A stretch of 64,000 bases of DNA from NCBI GenBank assembly GCA_026874595.1, contig CM049308.1:34840027-34904026 (forward strand). Reading direction: 5' to 3'. The translations under genes and the position numbers were made by a program. Below the pieces are notes generated by a model that saw only the letters and a list, made by a program, of their open reading frames with translations, was not told the DNA's origin and did not search any database. This DNA is from Sipunculus nudus (taxonomy: Eukaryota > Annelida > Sipuncula > Golfingiida > Sipunculidae). Below are positions 36,805 to 49,519 of this stretch, piece after piece (the stretch's first letter is position 1; each line of letters begins with the position of its first letter).

Positions 36805-36808
<4 letters not shown>

Positions 36809-36849
36809 ATTCCTTACACTTCAGTTATGGTTTCAGGAAAGCATTTTGA

Positions 36850-38448
36850 ATAAGCCAATTGGAGGCCTCCATATAATAACATTAATCTGTTTCGTATGAA
36901 CCGCCTTAGTTTATCCACGCAAGTCTGCGGGTACCATCCTGTTTACCGTGTATATCCTGTATCCCTTCGGTCCTTATCGTGTTTCCAGACTGATTAATTG
37001 TTCCATCTTGACCTGATTAAATGATATCAATAACCGCTTCTGACCCGTCACTCGCCTCTGTTGATATAAGCGTGTGCTGCACTGGAGCACGGAAACGTGC
37101 ACCGATGTGTATCAAACCAATTTTATATATTCAAGTTGCAGCCTGTTATAAAATAAACATATGCTGACATGTTTTTTTCTGAGTTAATGAAGACACCAAT
37201 TTTTCCGTTATTTGAAATTTTATTTGTATCCTATTATATCTTTACATCCATTCCACTGATTCTGTTGATTTAGCACAATAAAAAAATCGATATAACATTA
37301 TCCTACAGAAACACATTCAGGAAATTATGCACGATTTGCATTTATTCCACGAGGTGCAGGAGCGGGTTTAGAGCGGGAGCGGGTCAAGTTTTTTTTCCAT
37401 TCAACATTTGTGAAATAGGACATTTTATGATTAAAACCAGAAAGCAGCGTTGTTTTCTCCCCATTAGTGCTGCAAGCGAGAGTTACGTGTCAAGTCTATT
37501 AGCATTCCCTAGAAGCAGCTCTTTTACCTTTGCTTGGTTGTTGAACCAATATGCCCCCGTGATAGAAATGACTGTAAACTTCACTACATGCACCGATTGT
37601 GAGCCGCAACACGCGATGTTTCAGGGGGAATATGCATTACATTTTTGGGCCAAGTCAGTCAGAGCATCTCCTGATTGATGCGTGTTGTGGCCGGGCGATA
37701 AAAGAGCTGTGTTTATGTTGGCACCTTTGATCGCGACCGGTCCACTGTTTTTAACATTCGTTTACAGGAGTTAGCTATCGGGATCGGGGCAATATTTTAA
37801 CAGGTACAAATAATTTTGAAGGGAAGAAGCTTTGTGTTATTTCAATATGCTTTACAGGTGATTAGGCCCCTTTAATACTTGAACCACCACCCTGTCAATT
37901 GTTGTATATTTGTTCAGGATTTATAGCTCTTGTAACGGCAGCTATACAGCAGTGCTCAGGACCACGCTGTTTACAACGAAACGAGGAGTTCCGGCTAGTT
38001 TTTATATGCCGACTTTTACCGCCCTAATAACTACAGGCGGTCTCATGTTTCACCTATGCAATCCCTGTGTATATATAGCCTGTGTACTGGTATTGTATAA
38101 TACATCAAATTTTATTACCCGTGTTATCTGGTCTGGCTATCAATGCTGACCTTGTTATCTTTACATATACCGGCACACTACACGTGCCTGTTACTGGAAA
38201 ACGTATAATAAATATACGGTGAGCTGGCACTCACGGACACGGGTCAGCTCGTGATAGTAATCAACTCAAGGTCGTCACTGGTTTGGAGGTCGGGTTATGA
38301 TCGCAGGTTTAATCCCAAGCATCTAAACTGAACGGCTCAATCGATGCGGTTTATAAACTGAAGTGGGACCACCATCTCCGTCCTGGGGTATTCCGCTCAC
38401 ACTGGTGTGTCCTAAAGAAGCCGAGGGCATTACTAAAGCGACGCCGCC
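36850..38448. other. Upstream region of the acyltransferase gene
   Basis: No other gene was recognised. The 5' UTR and promoter of the acyltransferase should lie at its right end. Short open frames here lack domains and splice logic. Confidence 0.4.
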
Positions 38449-38944
38449 ATGGAGCTGTTTGGATTAAAATTTGCCCCTCTCCGCATCCCGTTGGAACGTC
38501 GACTGCAGACTCTTGCTGTCATTGTTTATACAGCCTTGTTTATTGTAGCCCCAGTGGCTGCCCTGGTGTTGTTTGTTGTCACATTGTTCACGCCGATCCT
38601 CCCACTGACCCTGGCGTATGCTGCCTGGATGGTCTATGACATCCTCGTCCGTTCAACCTCCAGCCGGGGCGGACGGCGCTTTGATTTTGTACGTAGACTG
38701 TGGATCTGGCGCTACTTCAGGGACTACTTTCCTGTAGAGCTGGTAAAGACGACCGATCTGGACCCCAACAGAAACCACATATTTGGTTATCATCCGCATG
38801 GAATTATGGGATGTGGTGCCTTCAGCAATTTTGCAACCGATGCGACCGGTTTCAGTGAGAAGTTCCCGGGTATCACGCCACATTTATTGACGTTGAAGGC
38901 CAACTTCAGATATCCAATTTTAAGAGGAGTTCTATTATGGCATG
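38449..38944 (+). CDS. MOGAT2: MOGAT2-like exon 1
   Basis: It encodes the membrane anchor, YFP and HPHG motifs (residues 1-165), and ends in phase 1 before GTAATG. The large first exon is unusual compared with the more divided vertebrate genes. Confidence 0.9.
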
Positions 38945-41900
38945 GTAATGTATGAATATAATGTTGTTCTGTATCACATTACCGTCAAACATTTAATAAA
39001 TTCATTATGTTTTACTCCTTAATCTCAATATGCATCTTATGTTGAGACATTTAACTTTAAGATCAGTGCGTACGTAAACAGCCTGACTTCGTTGTCATAA
39101 ATGTAAGCCCATATTTTGAATGTTTAAATCAAATAAAAGTATATTGAAAACATATATATCATAATATGTGGTGGGAGTTAAGAAATTATGATATTCTTGG
39201 AGAGAGATTATAATCTGTTGGTGATCGGGGGAGGGGGGATTTTCCCAGCAAACATGGCCCTGGTGACAGTAATCTATTGTTTTGTCATTTACAATGTCTA
39301 AACTGATTAAATATTTCTATACATGACTGAGTCAACTCTCACAGGGTATTGTTTATAACACAGCTGGTCTCTGCTTGTGCAGTCGTAAAATGATATTGTA
39401 ATTCTGGATTTGAGCAGTTCTAAACGTTATAAAGTTCTTCTTATCACAGACTGACATATCACTTTTATGCCCTTATGTAAAATATTGAATTTTATTGATC
39501 GCTCATATCAAGGCTATACGCTTTGATATGAATCCGCAAACATTATATATATGTAATAATTATATATATTATTAACATATATTCTTTCATAATTCATTGA
39601 TAATATTTATCCTGAATAAACCAGAGTAATTTTTAGCTGGCCCTAGGGCTCATTTTATGTTGACATGGCAACGCTAATTTAAAGCCCGCCTGTCTCACTT
39701 GTAGAATTTATGTAATTTCTAACTTACTCTGGGTGCAAGAAGTAGCACCGTCAATTATAATATAGATATGTTTGCACAATAAATTATTTATTTGTTACTT
39801 TTTTGTTCAGGTGTATGCGACGTGAGCAAAGAAAGCTTAAATTATATTTTGACGAAAAAGGGGAATGGAAATGCAGCCATTGTCGTGATAGGTGGCGCTG
39901 CCGAAGCCCTGGAGGCCAAGCCCGGGAACTACAACCTGACAGTCAAAGAGAGGAAAGGGTTCGTTAAAATGGCGCTCAAAACGGGGTAAGCTATACGGCA
40001 TCAAAACTGAAAAGTTAAAATTCACAAACATCCTGTACCAATTGTTCAAGCAGACTATAATATATGAGGCCCACGTGTCAATCATAATAGGCCATATTAG
40101 GCCTACATGAACTTATATAAACATCCAAACACGTGGGAAAACGGGATTATTTGTAAAATGAACAGTTTTCGAATTTGTTTATCAATGGAAAGCTTGAATT
40201 AATTTTTGTCGAAAAAAAGGAAAGGAAATGCCGCCAATGCGTGATCGGTGGCGCTGCCAAAGCCTAAAGTTGGAGCGATTCTTTTGCCTCCCTTGAACCA
40301 CCAAAAAAGCCTCACCCGTGCTTCCCCTGTTCAATCAACGCGACCACTGTGCCTCCATTCTGCTACCATTGCAATGCGTGTGCCTCCCTTCTGCCTCCTT
40401 TGAGGTCAAGCAAACTTATTCCAAATCTTAATATATTATCATATAACATAATTGCCTATGAAAAAAATATTAATATAGATTTTATATAAAATGAGCCCAA
40501 TTTCGGGAGGAAAAACATTTTTTTCTATCTATTTTTTCCCTAAAAAACATGAGGTTGCGTGATTTGTTCAAAAACTATGGGCACATCTATGAGCACTGTC
40601 AAATCGGCAGTGACGTCACACAGTGGGAAATCCCCTGTGACTAAAAATTCGAGATCTCAGTAAAAGCACAGTATTTCCGCCTCTGTCAATCCCAAATTTT
40701 CAGCAGAGAATAAAAACAACATGCATTACTAGATCTGAGTTCTTGATAAAATTCAGTCCATGATGTCACATGTGTACCAGCCAATCAAATAAGGGCAAAG
40801 TCTGGAATCTGGGTGAAATCCTCCCATCACACAACAACAAACGCACGTGGAATAGGTTTATTTAACCTTGAGCCACCTTAGAGCATCCCACCTCCTCTGC
40901 GACCTTTGTGCGACTGTTTTGAACATGTTTAAAAATTCACAAAGACTACGGCGTCCATGGCGAAGTCTGAAACACCTGTGTACAACCTTTGAAAGACCTA
41001 CGACGACCTGGTAAATTTTGTGTACACACACGGAGGCACAAAGGTCGTCATTCTGTTTAAAGGCCCCTTAACTTCGATCAGATTAATGAACAGTTGGCGT
41101 CCAAAAGCCTGTATCAAGAGATATTATAGGTTAGGTAATAACACAGGTGCATACATCATGAACCTGTAAAACTGCATCGTAGGTTATGCTTAGTAAAGTG
41201 GATGACGGCGCTGCTGATAATTATATATAAGATTGTGCTGTATGCTATGCATGCCATGTATAGATATTCTTATAATGCACATGCAGCTTCCTACACTAAC
41301 TTTTAGTGACCGTTTCGTCCGCTCATGTCAGCAGTCCTCTTTAGAATGCTGGATCACTAATGCAGTCTGTAGAAGTTCGTTGGCATGAGTGCACGAAACT
41401 ATCAATTGCAAGTGATTGGCTGTGCATGAGAATATCCATTATATGTATATCATACCACAATTATAGAGATATGTTTTACATGCTGTTTATGTTTCTTCCA
41501 ATATTGATGCTGAATTCATTGCACTCTCCCTTTGTTGCAGTTCATGTTTGGTGCCTTTGTTCTCGTTCGGCGAGAACGACCTGTTTCTGCAGGCCGACAA
41601 CCCTGTCGGTTCTCCTCTCAGACGATTCCAAGACAAATTTAAGAATTTGTTTGGGTTCTCGCCACCTCTGTTTCATGGTCGCGGCGTGTTCAACTATACT
41701 TTTGGCATACTTCCTTACAGGAAACCGGTAGTTACTGTCGGTAAGTATATTATGTAAGGCTACATCTTTAAGGGTACTGTTTTGAAAAGGATTGGAACCA
41801 CAATCCGCGGAGGTACAGTTGATATTTTTCCTCCCCTAGAAAGGCAGGCTTAACGGGGTCATGAGTCTATTTATATATCAGTATATTTGTCAATGTTTTG

Positions 41901-42979
41901 TGGGGTGACTTTCTTAAGTCCTCCAGAGTGCAAAACCATAAAATACGAAGTATTTTATTTTTAATTTGTCCTTACCATAAGAAAGAACATGGTACATTTT
42001 TAAAATAAAGTATACTTTACGGAGTCTAATATGAATTAAAAACAAATTTTAGTAATATTTTTTTACAGGGATTCTACCGTAATGATTTTTTGGGAGAGTG
42101 AATTGTAGGCAAAAGTAATTAAATATTAATGGGGGATCGATATATTTTGAAGCTATTGCATTGAGGAACTACCAGGCAAGTTGTGTAAAGTGGTTTGATC
42201 CAGATATGGACTCTCACTTAAATTTCACCAGGTTTACCAATCCATCTAATTTTTTTTAATCCATCCTAAATCCATCCTGTTCTTTGGCCCATGGTTCACC
42301 GGGGCCACAAAAATTCATTGCAATTCGTTAAGAACCTTCGGAGATATTGCACGGATTTATACTTATGCATCCACACAGATCGTATGAATAACAGGTAATT
42401 ACTGAGTCTGTGCTGCATACGTTAGCCGTGGCGCCACGCTCAATTTTTCGCTCCACTCGCCACCGCTTCACTGTCGTGGTGTTTGGCTGGACAGCCGGCA
42501 AGATTTTACAACGACACGTACGATAGCACATATATTGGATCTTTGATGTAACTAATAACCCAATTGTGTTGATGCATTTTGAGGTTTAAACGCATCCTTA
42601 CCATGCAGTAGCCAGTTGTCATATTCGGCGAACCCATGTGACCAGTCATGTTTCGTATTGTTTTCTGTTTTCCAAAAATGACTGGCTGTACAGCCCGTCA
42701 TACATGTTTATTTCTTGTCTCGTTGGTACACACTAAAGTTAAAATCATGGAGCACAGTTTAATTATTTTTACTTAACAGGATTATCATAACTTCATAATT
42801 GAAACAGTAACTCCAAAACAATATTTCGAGTGGATATTTCTTATTTCAAGGATTTTTTCTGGGCAACAATTGTTTGCATAATCGATACAAACATATCCCC
42901 TGTCCTCAGGTAAACAAGATGACTTTACCAGACCCGTACACATGTAATTTACATGTATATGCAGTGTGAAAGATGCTAT

Positions 42980-43035
<56 letters not shown>

Positions 43036-45232
43036 GTGACGTGTAGTGTGTAAAGTAAATAACATCATAATCTGCGTGTGAACGTCAGTGTTCTCTCAGC
43101 CTAATTTAAGTTTTTACCTTTGTAATACGTAGTGTGGGGGGGGGGGGGGGGGGGTTCGTAGCCTAAAAGTTTTTTAGCCATAGATGTTATAAATTATATA
43201 AATTATAATAAATATATATATAAATAATTTACAAAACAAATTTTTAAGAACTAAGTTTTAACAATACCCATCACCCATCAATCCAATATAAGCGCCCCCT
43301 TGTTCTCGAATTTCTGGATCCGCCACTGCACTGCATGGAATTGACCAAAATTCTAGTCGAAGTGAACATGCCATAAATTAAATACCTACTTCGACCCACA
43401 CCAAATTGACCCCATGGATTATTGTTATAATTAAACCAAATCTGCTTACCACACGTGAATATTGGCGTTATGTACCACGCACGGGGGAGTTGTCAATGAC
43501 TCAAAGTCCAGTTCTTGTGTAACTTGACGTCACTATAATAAGTTGCATGGTGATGTATATGATCACTGCCAAAGGTCTCCAGGTCATTCTATAAATATGT
43601 TATGACTAAACATGCTGCTTTCATGATAGGTTTTAATTTGCGTGCAAAAAAAAAAGGAAAATAGTGATGCATCTGCGATAGAGATTTATTAACACACGGT
43701 AAACCTGTTGTACAGCACATGCACGCAGCCTTGAGTACGTACGCCTACATGGCACAGATATTTATCGTATTGGATAAAACTTGTGATAAGAGCGCCCTGC
43801 CATTCATAAACTTGAACGTTAACTTAGGGAACTTTAGCTTACAGTTAAAGTGGACCAGTCGCCACCTGTTTATGAAATAGGACAAACGTGTTGACAAAAG
43901 GTTTCCATTTCCACAAGCTCGATGGAGTGATATTAAAAAGATCACAATAGTGCAAAGATCAGACCTGTAAATCCCCTGGAACATCCACGTGTTGTACCCA
44001 ACAAAACGCACGGGGTTACATGTACGCTGAACACGTGGGATGCATGCATCACTATACAAATATATACGAGCGTGTGATGTTGGGGCGAGGTTGCAAATAT
44101 AGCATTGTAATTTTTTCTAGACTTAAGAGAAGCATTGATTCTTGAAGAACAATATAACTTAACCTATATAGTAGATGTCCAGATTGGAACTATATACATG
44201 TATTTAATAGGCGGCGAAATCATCTATTGATTGGGGGGGGGGGGGGGGGGGCGGAGCTTATAGTAGAAAAAGATTCGGTATTCCAAGTACTGAGGGCGCT
44301 TCGCCGAGCGGAGGACAGGAGGTTGTGTGGGAGGGGTCTTACACTAACTAGCAGGATTTTTTTTTCAAATGACACAAACAGTGGTGTTTTTGGTGCAATA
44401 TAAGTGGTTGATCTTGTACACCAGAGAATACTAGTAGTTATTATTTTTTACATTTTATTGCCCCCCCCCCCCCAAAAAAAAAATAAATAAATAAAAAATC
44501 ACATGGAGGGCAATATATTTTAGATGTCATTAAGATGTTCCACGGTTATAATGAGCCATTTGTAAATGATAATTCCAATTTCATATAAGTTGAATCATAT
44601 GTATCACACATGCCAGTACGCCTTGCCCATTTAGCGCGAGACTCGCGCAATTATCCCTATTTTATCTTCCGCTCTCACGCCAAGAGGATTTCGAGCAATA
44701 TGACTTTTTACAGATTTGTTCAAACTTTTTTAAAGTCAGATGACAACAGAATTTATATATATATTAAACTTTTTACGATAAGTGACTTTACAACGCCTTA
44801 TTTTACTTCATAGAGGAAACATTATTCCATATGCATTGACTGAATCATGTTTCAGTTACACAAAGTTAACAAAAAGAATAGAATCGTTCCTTTATGTAAG
44901 CCAATATATATTCATCTCTCAAGCTAATTTTTATTACTTGGGCAGGGTGTCAATTAAGGAAGCCGGTGTGATATCTCAAGCTTTCGGGATATGACAGTCA
45001 GAAAGATGTTAAAGTAGGTTTGCCATATGAAAATAACTAAAGATAATAGTAATAAAATATTTCTTTATTTATTTCAGTGGGAAGTCCGATCGATGTACCA
45101 CTTAAAAAGCAGCCCACACAGGAAGACATTGATCACTATCACACGCTGTACATTGACGCCCTCTCGCGGCTATTCGATGAACACAAAACTAAATACAATG
45201 TTGATGCCAGCATAAAACTGAACTTCATATAG
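38449..45232 (+). CDS. MOGAT2: Acyl-CoA:acylglycerol acyltransferase, MOGAT2/DGAT2 family, four exons
   Basis: Joining 38449-38944, 39811-39985, 41541-41740 and 45078-45232 gives 342 codons including the stop, with consistent phases and GT-AG introns. The 341-aa product has the family length. Residues about 22-65 form one or two membrane segments. RDYFPVELVKT follows (YFP at 93-95), then the catalytic HPHG at 115-118. Later motifs are GGAAEAL, RKGFVK, FSFGENDLF, LFHGRGVF and the conserved HTLY tail. These ER enzymes transfer an acyl group from acyl-CoA to mono- or diacylglycerol in triacylglycerol synthesis. Motif wording looks closer to MOGAT2 than DGAT2 in the FGENDLF-LFHGRGVF region, but substrate choice cannot be read from sequence. 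The ATG sits in a GCCGCCATGG context. No defects were seen. Confidence 0.92.
39811..39985 (+). CDS. MOGAT2: MOGAT2-like exon 2
   Basis: Between TTGTTCAG and GTAAGC. It encodes VCDVSKESLNYIL...VVIGGAAEAL...RKGFVKMALKTG. A decayed copy lies about 380 bp downstream. Confidence 0.9.
40187..40266 (+). pseudogene. Decayed duplicate of MOGAT2-like exon 2
   Basis: The stretch beginning ggaaagcttgaattaattt and running to ggtggcgctgccaaagcc parallels exon 2 from its AAAGAAAGC to GCCGAAGCCC, with several substitutions and small indels that break the frame. The acceptor and the second half of the exon are missing. The match ends where different, GCCTCC-rich sequence begins, so the duplicate may have been cut by a later insertion. 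Confidence 0.7.
40267..41060. other. Intron 2 segment with repeat-like ends
   Basis: Both ends carry short words such as tgcctccc, ggaggca, gtgcgac and gcgacc, partly in inverted orientation (for example tttgcctccc at 40286 and ggaggcacaaa near 41031). It resembles a non-autonomous element, but boundaries were not resolved. Confidence 0.25.
41541..41740 (+). CDS. MOGAT2: MOGAT2-like exon 3
   Basis: Between TTGTTGCAG and GTAAGT. It encodes CLVPLFSFGENDLF...SPPLFHGRGVFNYTF...PYRKPVVTV, the conserved core after the GGA motif. Confidence 0.92.
41741..45077. other. Acyltransferase intron 3
   Basis: A 3.3 kb intron with a TA microsatellite (42978-43034), G tracts near 43138 and 44232 and a C tract near 44461. 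No other exon was recognised. Confidence 0.5.
45078..45232 (+). CDS. MOGAT2: MOGAT2-like exon 4 with stop
   Basis: After TTATTTCAG it encodes GSPIDVPLKKQPTQEDID, HTLYIDALSRLFDEHKTKY and the C-terminus, ending at TAG 45230-45232. Confidence 0.9.
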
Positions 45233-45464
45233 AGGTTTACTTCTCTCCATTTGTTTACATTCCATTTGATCTTTCGAGGATATATACGTTTATATATTCT
45301 CACGGCAGCAGACTCTTCGTCATTACAAGATGCTGGCCCTCTTGTACATGTCTCACGTAATTGTTACTTATAAACCATGAAAAAAAGTTAATTCTTATTT
45401 TGATATACATCAAATGTAAATTTATTTGCTGAATATATTTGGCAGTAATTGAGAACACAGGGAA

Positions 45465-45830
45465 CCAAAGACCGGGCGGATTTGGAATTATTGACCGAGA
45501 CGAGGTGGGTTTGGAGGCCATGATAGAGGCATGATTAATTTGGATACCATGACAGAGACAAAGTGAGTCTGGAGACCATGACCGAGTTCAAAGGGGTTTG
45601 GATACCTTGACAGAGACCAATTGGGTCTGGAGACCGTGACCGAGACCAAAGGGGTTTGGAGTCCTTGACAGAGACCAATTGGGTCTGGAGACCGTGACCG
45701 AGACCAAAAGGGTTTGGAGACCTGGACAGAGACCAGCTGGGTTTGGAGACTATGACCGGGAATAGATAGGTTTTGAGACCAGGACAGAGACCAGCTGGGT
45801 TTGAAGACCACGTAGGAGATCACCTAAATG
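45465..45830. repeat. Minisatellite of about 30 bp downstream of the acyltransferase
   Basis: Roughly 12 degenerate units of the type tttggagaccgtgaccgag + accaaaggg alternate with gacagagaccaattgggtc units. The alternation suggests a dimeric higher-order unit of about 60 bp. Confidence 0.85.
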
Positions 45831-45839
45831 CAGACCAAA

Positions 45840-48800
45840 CGGCGATTCTTTCCAGCTTAGATTTATATTAGATAAAACAGTTTGATTTCTTAGGAACTCC
45901 GCACATCCAAAATGTTATTTGCAGTAGAAATGTACTTAGTTTGAGGTCCAGTCCGAGCATTTCTTTCAGGAAAATAAAAAATAAAAATTTCTACAAAATT
46001 TTGTTTTGTTTTGACGTGTTTTACCTGTTTAGCCAAAAAAAGTCCTGTTTCTATCATGTTGTTAAATGATCACATGTAATTTTTATCGAAAATTTAGATA
46101 AAAAGGTGAAAATGAGCACTGAAAAAATTCCTGAGAATATAACCTTTTTGTTGATTATTGTCTGTTCAACAATTATGAATTCCCTTTATTTGTAAGTCAG
46201 CTTTTCTTTCCAGTTGATATACAGAGACTTTAGCTTTGGACTGTTTTATGCCTTAAGATACGGGTATATAAATCAATTAGCGAGGACATGCAGGATATGT
46301 TTTGTGAATCCGCCATCTTCGGGCCCACCGTAATCATGGTTAACAGAGACTGGGCCTAGGTTTACCTAAGTCTGCTCTGCTGCATGTAGGCAAAAATCCA
46401 GTCGTGCCATGAAATGACCTCTCCTCATATATATAACATATATATAATCACTGCTGTTCACATAGGTAACCAGACATCAAAAAGAGAAATTAAACAGAAA
46501 TGATTTGCATGAATATGGCTTTTTCAGTATGTGTAGCTCGATGTGTTTTTAGTATATTAAACTGAAGGGCGGTGATCAGTTGTTATCATTTGTCCACAAA
46601 ATTTAATTTAAACTTATAAGAATGTTTGAATGTACTAGTTGCATCATCCCAAGATATACAAATTACCCGAGGTAATGGTTAAATGTACATTGACCTTCGA
46701 TCCTTTATCTTAAGTTTTAAGTAAATACTAAATGATCCAAAAAGGCCATGGTTGTGAAATTTAATGTAATATTACAATTTTCTATAAGAGTTTTAAAAAA
46801 ATTATTATAATACATTGTCATTTATTTTGAGAACGGTCATTTTCCTCTGGCTGGTTAATAAAAAAATATGAACCCAACTGGGCATAGCATTTAACATGAA
46901 TCCGTATAATGCCCTTATTTAGCTTCAAAACTAAACAGTAATCTTAGTCCTTTACTGAGTATAAAATGTTCAGTTCACTGCAAAATATGAAGTCAGACTC
47001 AAAAGCCAGATGTGATCTCTGGGTGAGGTCACAGTAATGACGTCAGGGTAGTTCTTGTCTCCTACACAGACACACGGTGGCGCTCGCTACCACAATTCGT
47101 GAGCCTGTGGAGGAGGAAAAAGGTTATCATAGTTTCCACTAATTTCTGTAAAAAAAAAACACTGACCGGAAATCAAGATGAGCTGATAGATCTGTTTACC
47201 CATGGTGCATATATAATGCAAATGTTGTCAAATGAAAGACCGGCGCTTGTAACATGAAGCGGCAAAATTGATGTGATATCCAGTCCTAAAGCTACAACAA
47301 AAACAGGTGTTGAATTTGGAAATAGTCGTCAAAATTAATAAATTAATTAACAGTTCCTTAAATAAGGACACAGAAAGTTCCTTAAATAACTTGACCCAAT
47401 GTGTGTGGGGGGGGGGGGGGGTCGATATAATAAGTACTGGGGACCCCTTCCCAACCGTCGTTTTAGCATATCTTATTGTTAAGCAATTTATTAGTCCTTA
47501 TTGTGACTGCCTGTTTGTCCAAATATGCCGTTATCCGCTCAAAAACAGCTGAAACATCATTTTTTAAAGAAGTTTTTTTTCAAAAACTGAACATTTTGTT
47601 ATATCAGACTCCATGAGTCTCAAAATAGGTAAAGATACGGAGGGCCTTAGGCCCCGATTCAAATTAACAAACTGCCTTCAGCTTTGATACACAATCGTAG
47701 TTGCCGACAGATGGCGCTGCGATAGCCCCTTCGAAAAATAATTTTAGGTGTGTCTGAAATTATTGACACCAGGAAAATTGCCCGCTTTGGACACACTTTA
47801 CATCATCCCCGACAGCCCAAGAGCAAAAATATTCATTTTTGAGGAGTAACCACAGGGAAAATATCTGACAAAAGTCCAGTGCGACCGCCGTCAATCATTA
47901 ATGTAGATTACAACCCGTGTTCTACCTGATACCTAAAGATTTATATAATAGTACAACCCATATACACTGATCCTTGAAGAATTTGATAATAGTACAATCC
48001 GTGTTCTACCTAATCCCTGCTGGAGCAGATGACAGGTGTAATATAAATACTAACATTTGCACTAGTTAGTAAAAAAAAAATGGACTGTCTCTGGGCGCGA
48101 TAAAAAAATTGCCCGGTGTTGTTAACTTTGGCCAAGTGTGACCGACACATTTCATAGACTTCGCCTGAGTATAATGTTATTTACACGAGAATAAAAAAAA
48201 ATGAGAAATACAGTTTATTACGGTATTTATTGACACAAGCATATTACCCGTTCATTATTCCTCACTTGAGGACCAGTTTAATTCCAAATACGATAGACGG
48301 CGTACGAGTTCAACTGCTCAATATTGTGGCGTAAACCCTTTGCGAAAAAATGTCAGATTCCTCGGAAAACGGGCCCCGTAAAATACGCTTAGCACTGTTC
48401 CCGACAGATCAAGACCAAAAACGGACATTTAGAGATGCGGCTACAGAGGAGTTGCGAAACAGCGGTTCAGTGCCGCCACCACCATCAATTATAAAGTAGA
48501 TGTTACGGGCACAGCCGATTCAGTGAAGGTTTGAAGTGTTCATTATGATACAAAGCATTCCTGAGGTTCACCGTTATGGTCTTACTACATGACACACAGA
48601 AACTCAGTGAAGCGGGGTTCTCTGCGCCTCACTGACCCAAGATAATATATTCAGGTCACGTTGTCCCCTTCTGATAACGTTAACGCCGGCCATGCATGAA
48701 CGCTAATGGCTTACTACGCTGCATTCCAATGTTTATATCGCAGAGCCCTTTAAATTTGTTTAGTAACTGGAGCAACCAAATGGCAAAGTAATCAGACATT

Positions 48801-49010
48801 GGGAACTGGAGTGCTGAAATCTGGAGCAGTTAGGTCGTTACTCCTATTCATAAAGCATTACAAATATTAATTAAAACATATTTTGCCATTTTTTTATAGA
48901 CAATGGGGCCACAAGGCAATTTTCTCTTGTGTTACATAATAACAGTAAAAAGTACTTAGTGGGCTTCTTTAGGTGACTTCTGAGTGTGCCCATTGCTCAC
49001 GTTATATATG
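45840..49010. other. Intergenic stretch between the acyltransferase and the first fucosyltransferase
   Basis: No gene was recognised. A partial, diverged relative of the Harbinger-like MITE lies near 46008-46125. A G tract lies near 47408. Confidence 0.4.
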
Positions 49011-49019
49011 GAAAAATTA

Positions 49020-49450
49020 AAATCAAGCAAGAACGCACATAGAGGATCGCCATGTAGGAATAAACAAACCCCAACACCAGAGCATCGTCAGGTTGGGGTA
49101 AACAAAACAAAACAGGAACGCTGGAGCATCGTCTAGAAGGATTAAACATAAAAAAAACAGGAACGCTCGAGCGTCGTCTAGTAGGATTAAACAAAAAGAA
49201 TGCTAGAGCATCGTCTAGTAGGATTACATTAAACAAGAACGCTAGCGCAAAGTGTAGTAGGATTTGACAGCAAACAGGAACGCTAGAGCATCGTCCAGTA
49301 GGAATAAACATAAAAATGCAAGAACGCAAGAGCGTCTCCATGTAGGGTTAAACATAACCAAGCAAGAACTCTTAGAGCATCTTCATGTAGGATTAAACAT
49401 AACCAAACAATGTCAGAGCATATTAGAGCCTATTAAAGTAAGAGTGAACA
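49020..49450. repeat. Degenerate minisatellite of about 40 bp just upstream of a fucosyltransferase gene
   Basis: About ten units contain aggaacgctagagcatcgtc and taggattaaacataa. The array stops about 70 bp before the ATG at 49520, so it occupies the expected promoter/5' UTR region. Confidence 0.85.
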
Positions 49451-49519
49451 AAACCACGCAAAAACACATGAGCACCCTCAAGAAGTATAAAATATATGTG
49501 TGTGAATTAATCTGAAAGC

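Noticed and set aside
45488-45823. 111-codon minus-strand frame
   Set aside because: It lies entirely within the minisatellite of about 30 bp.
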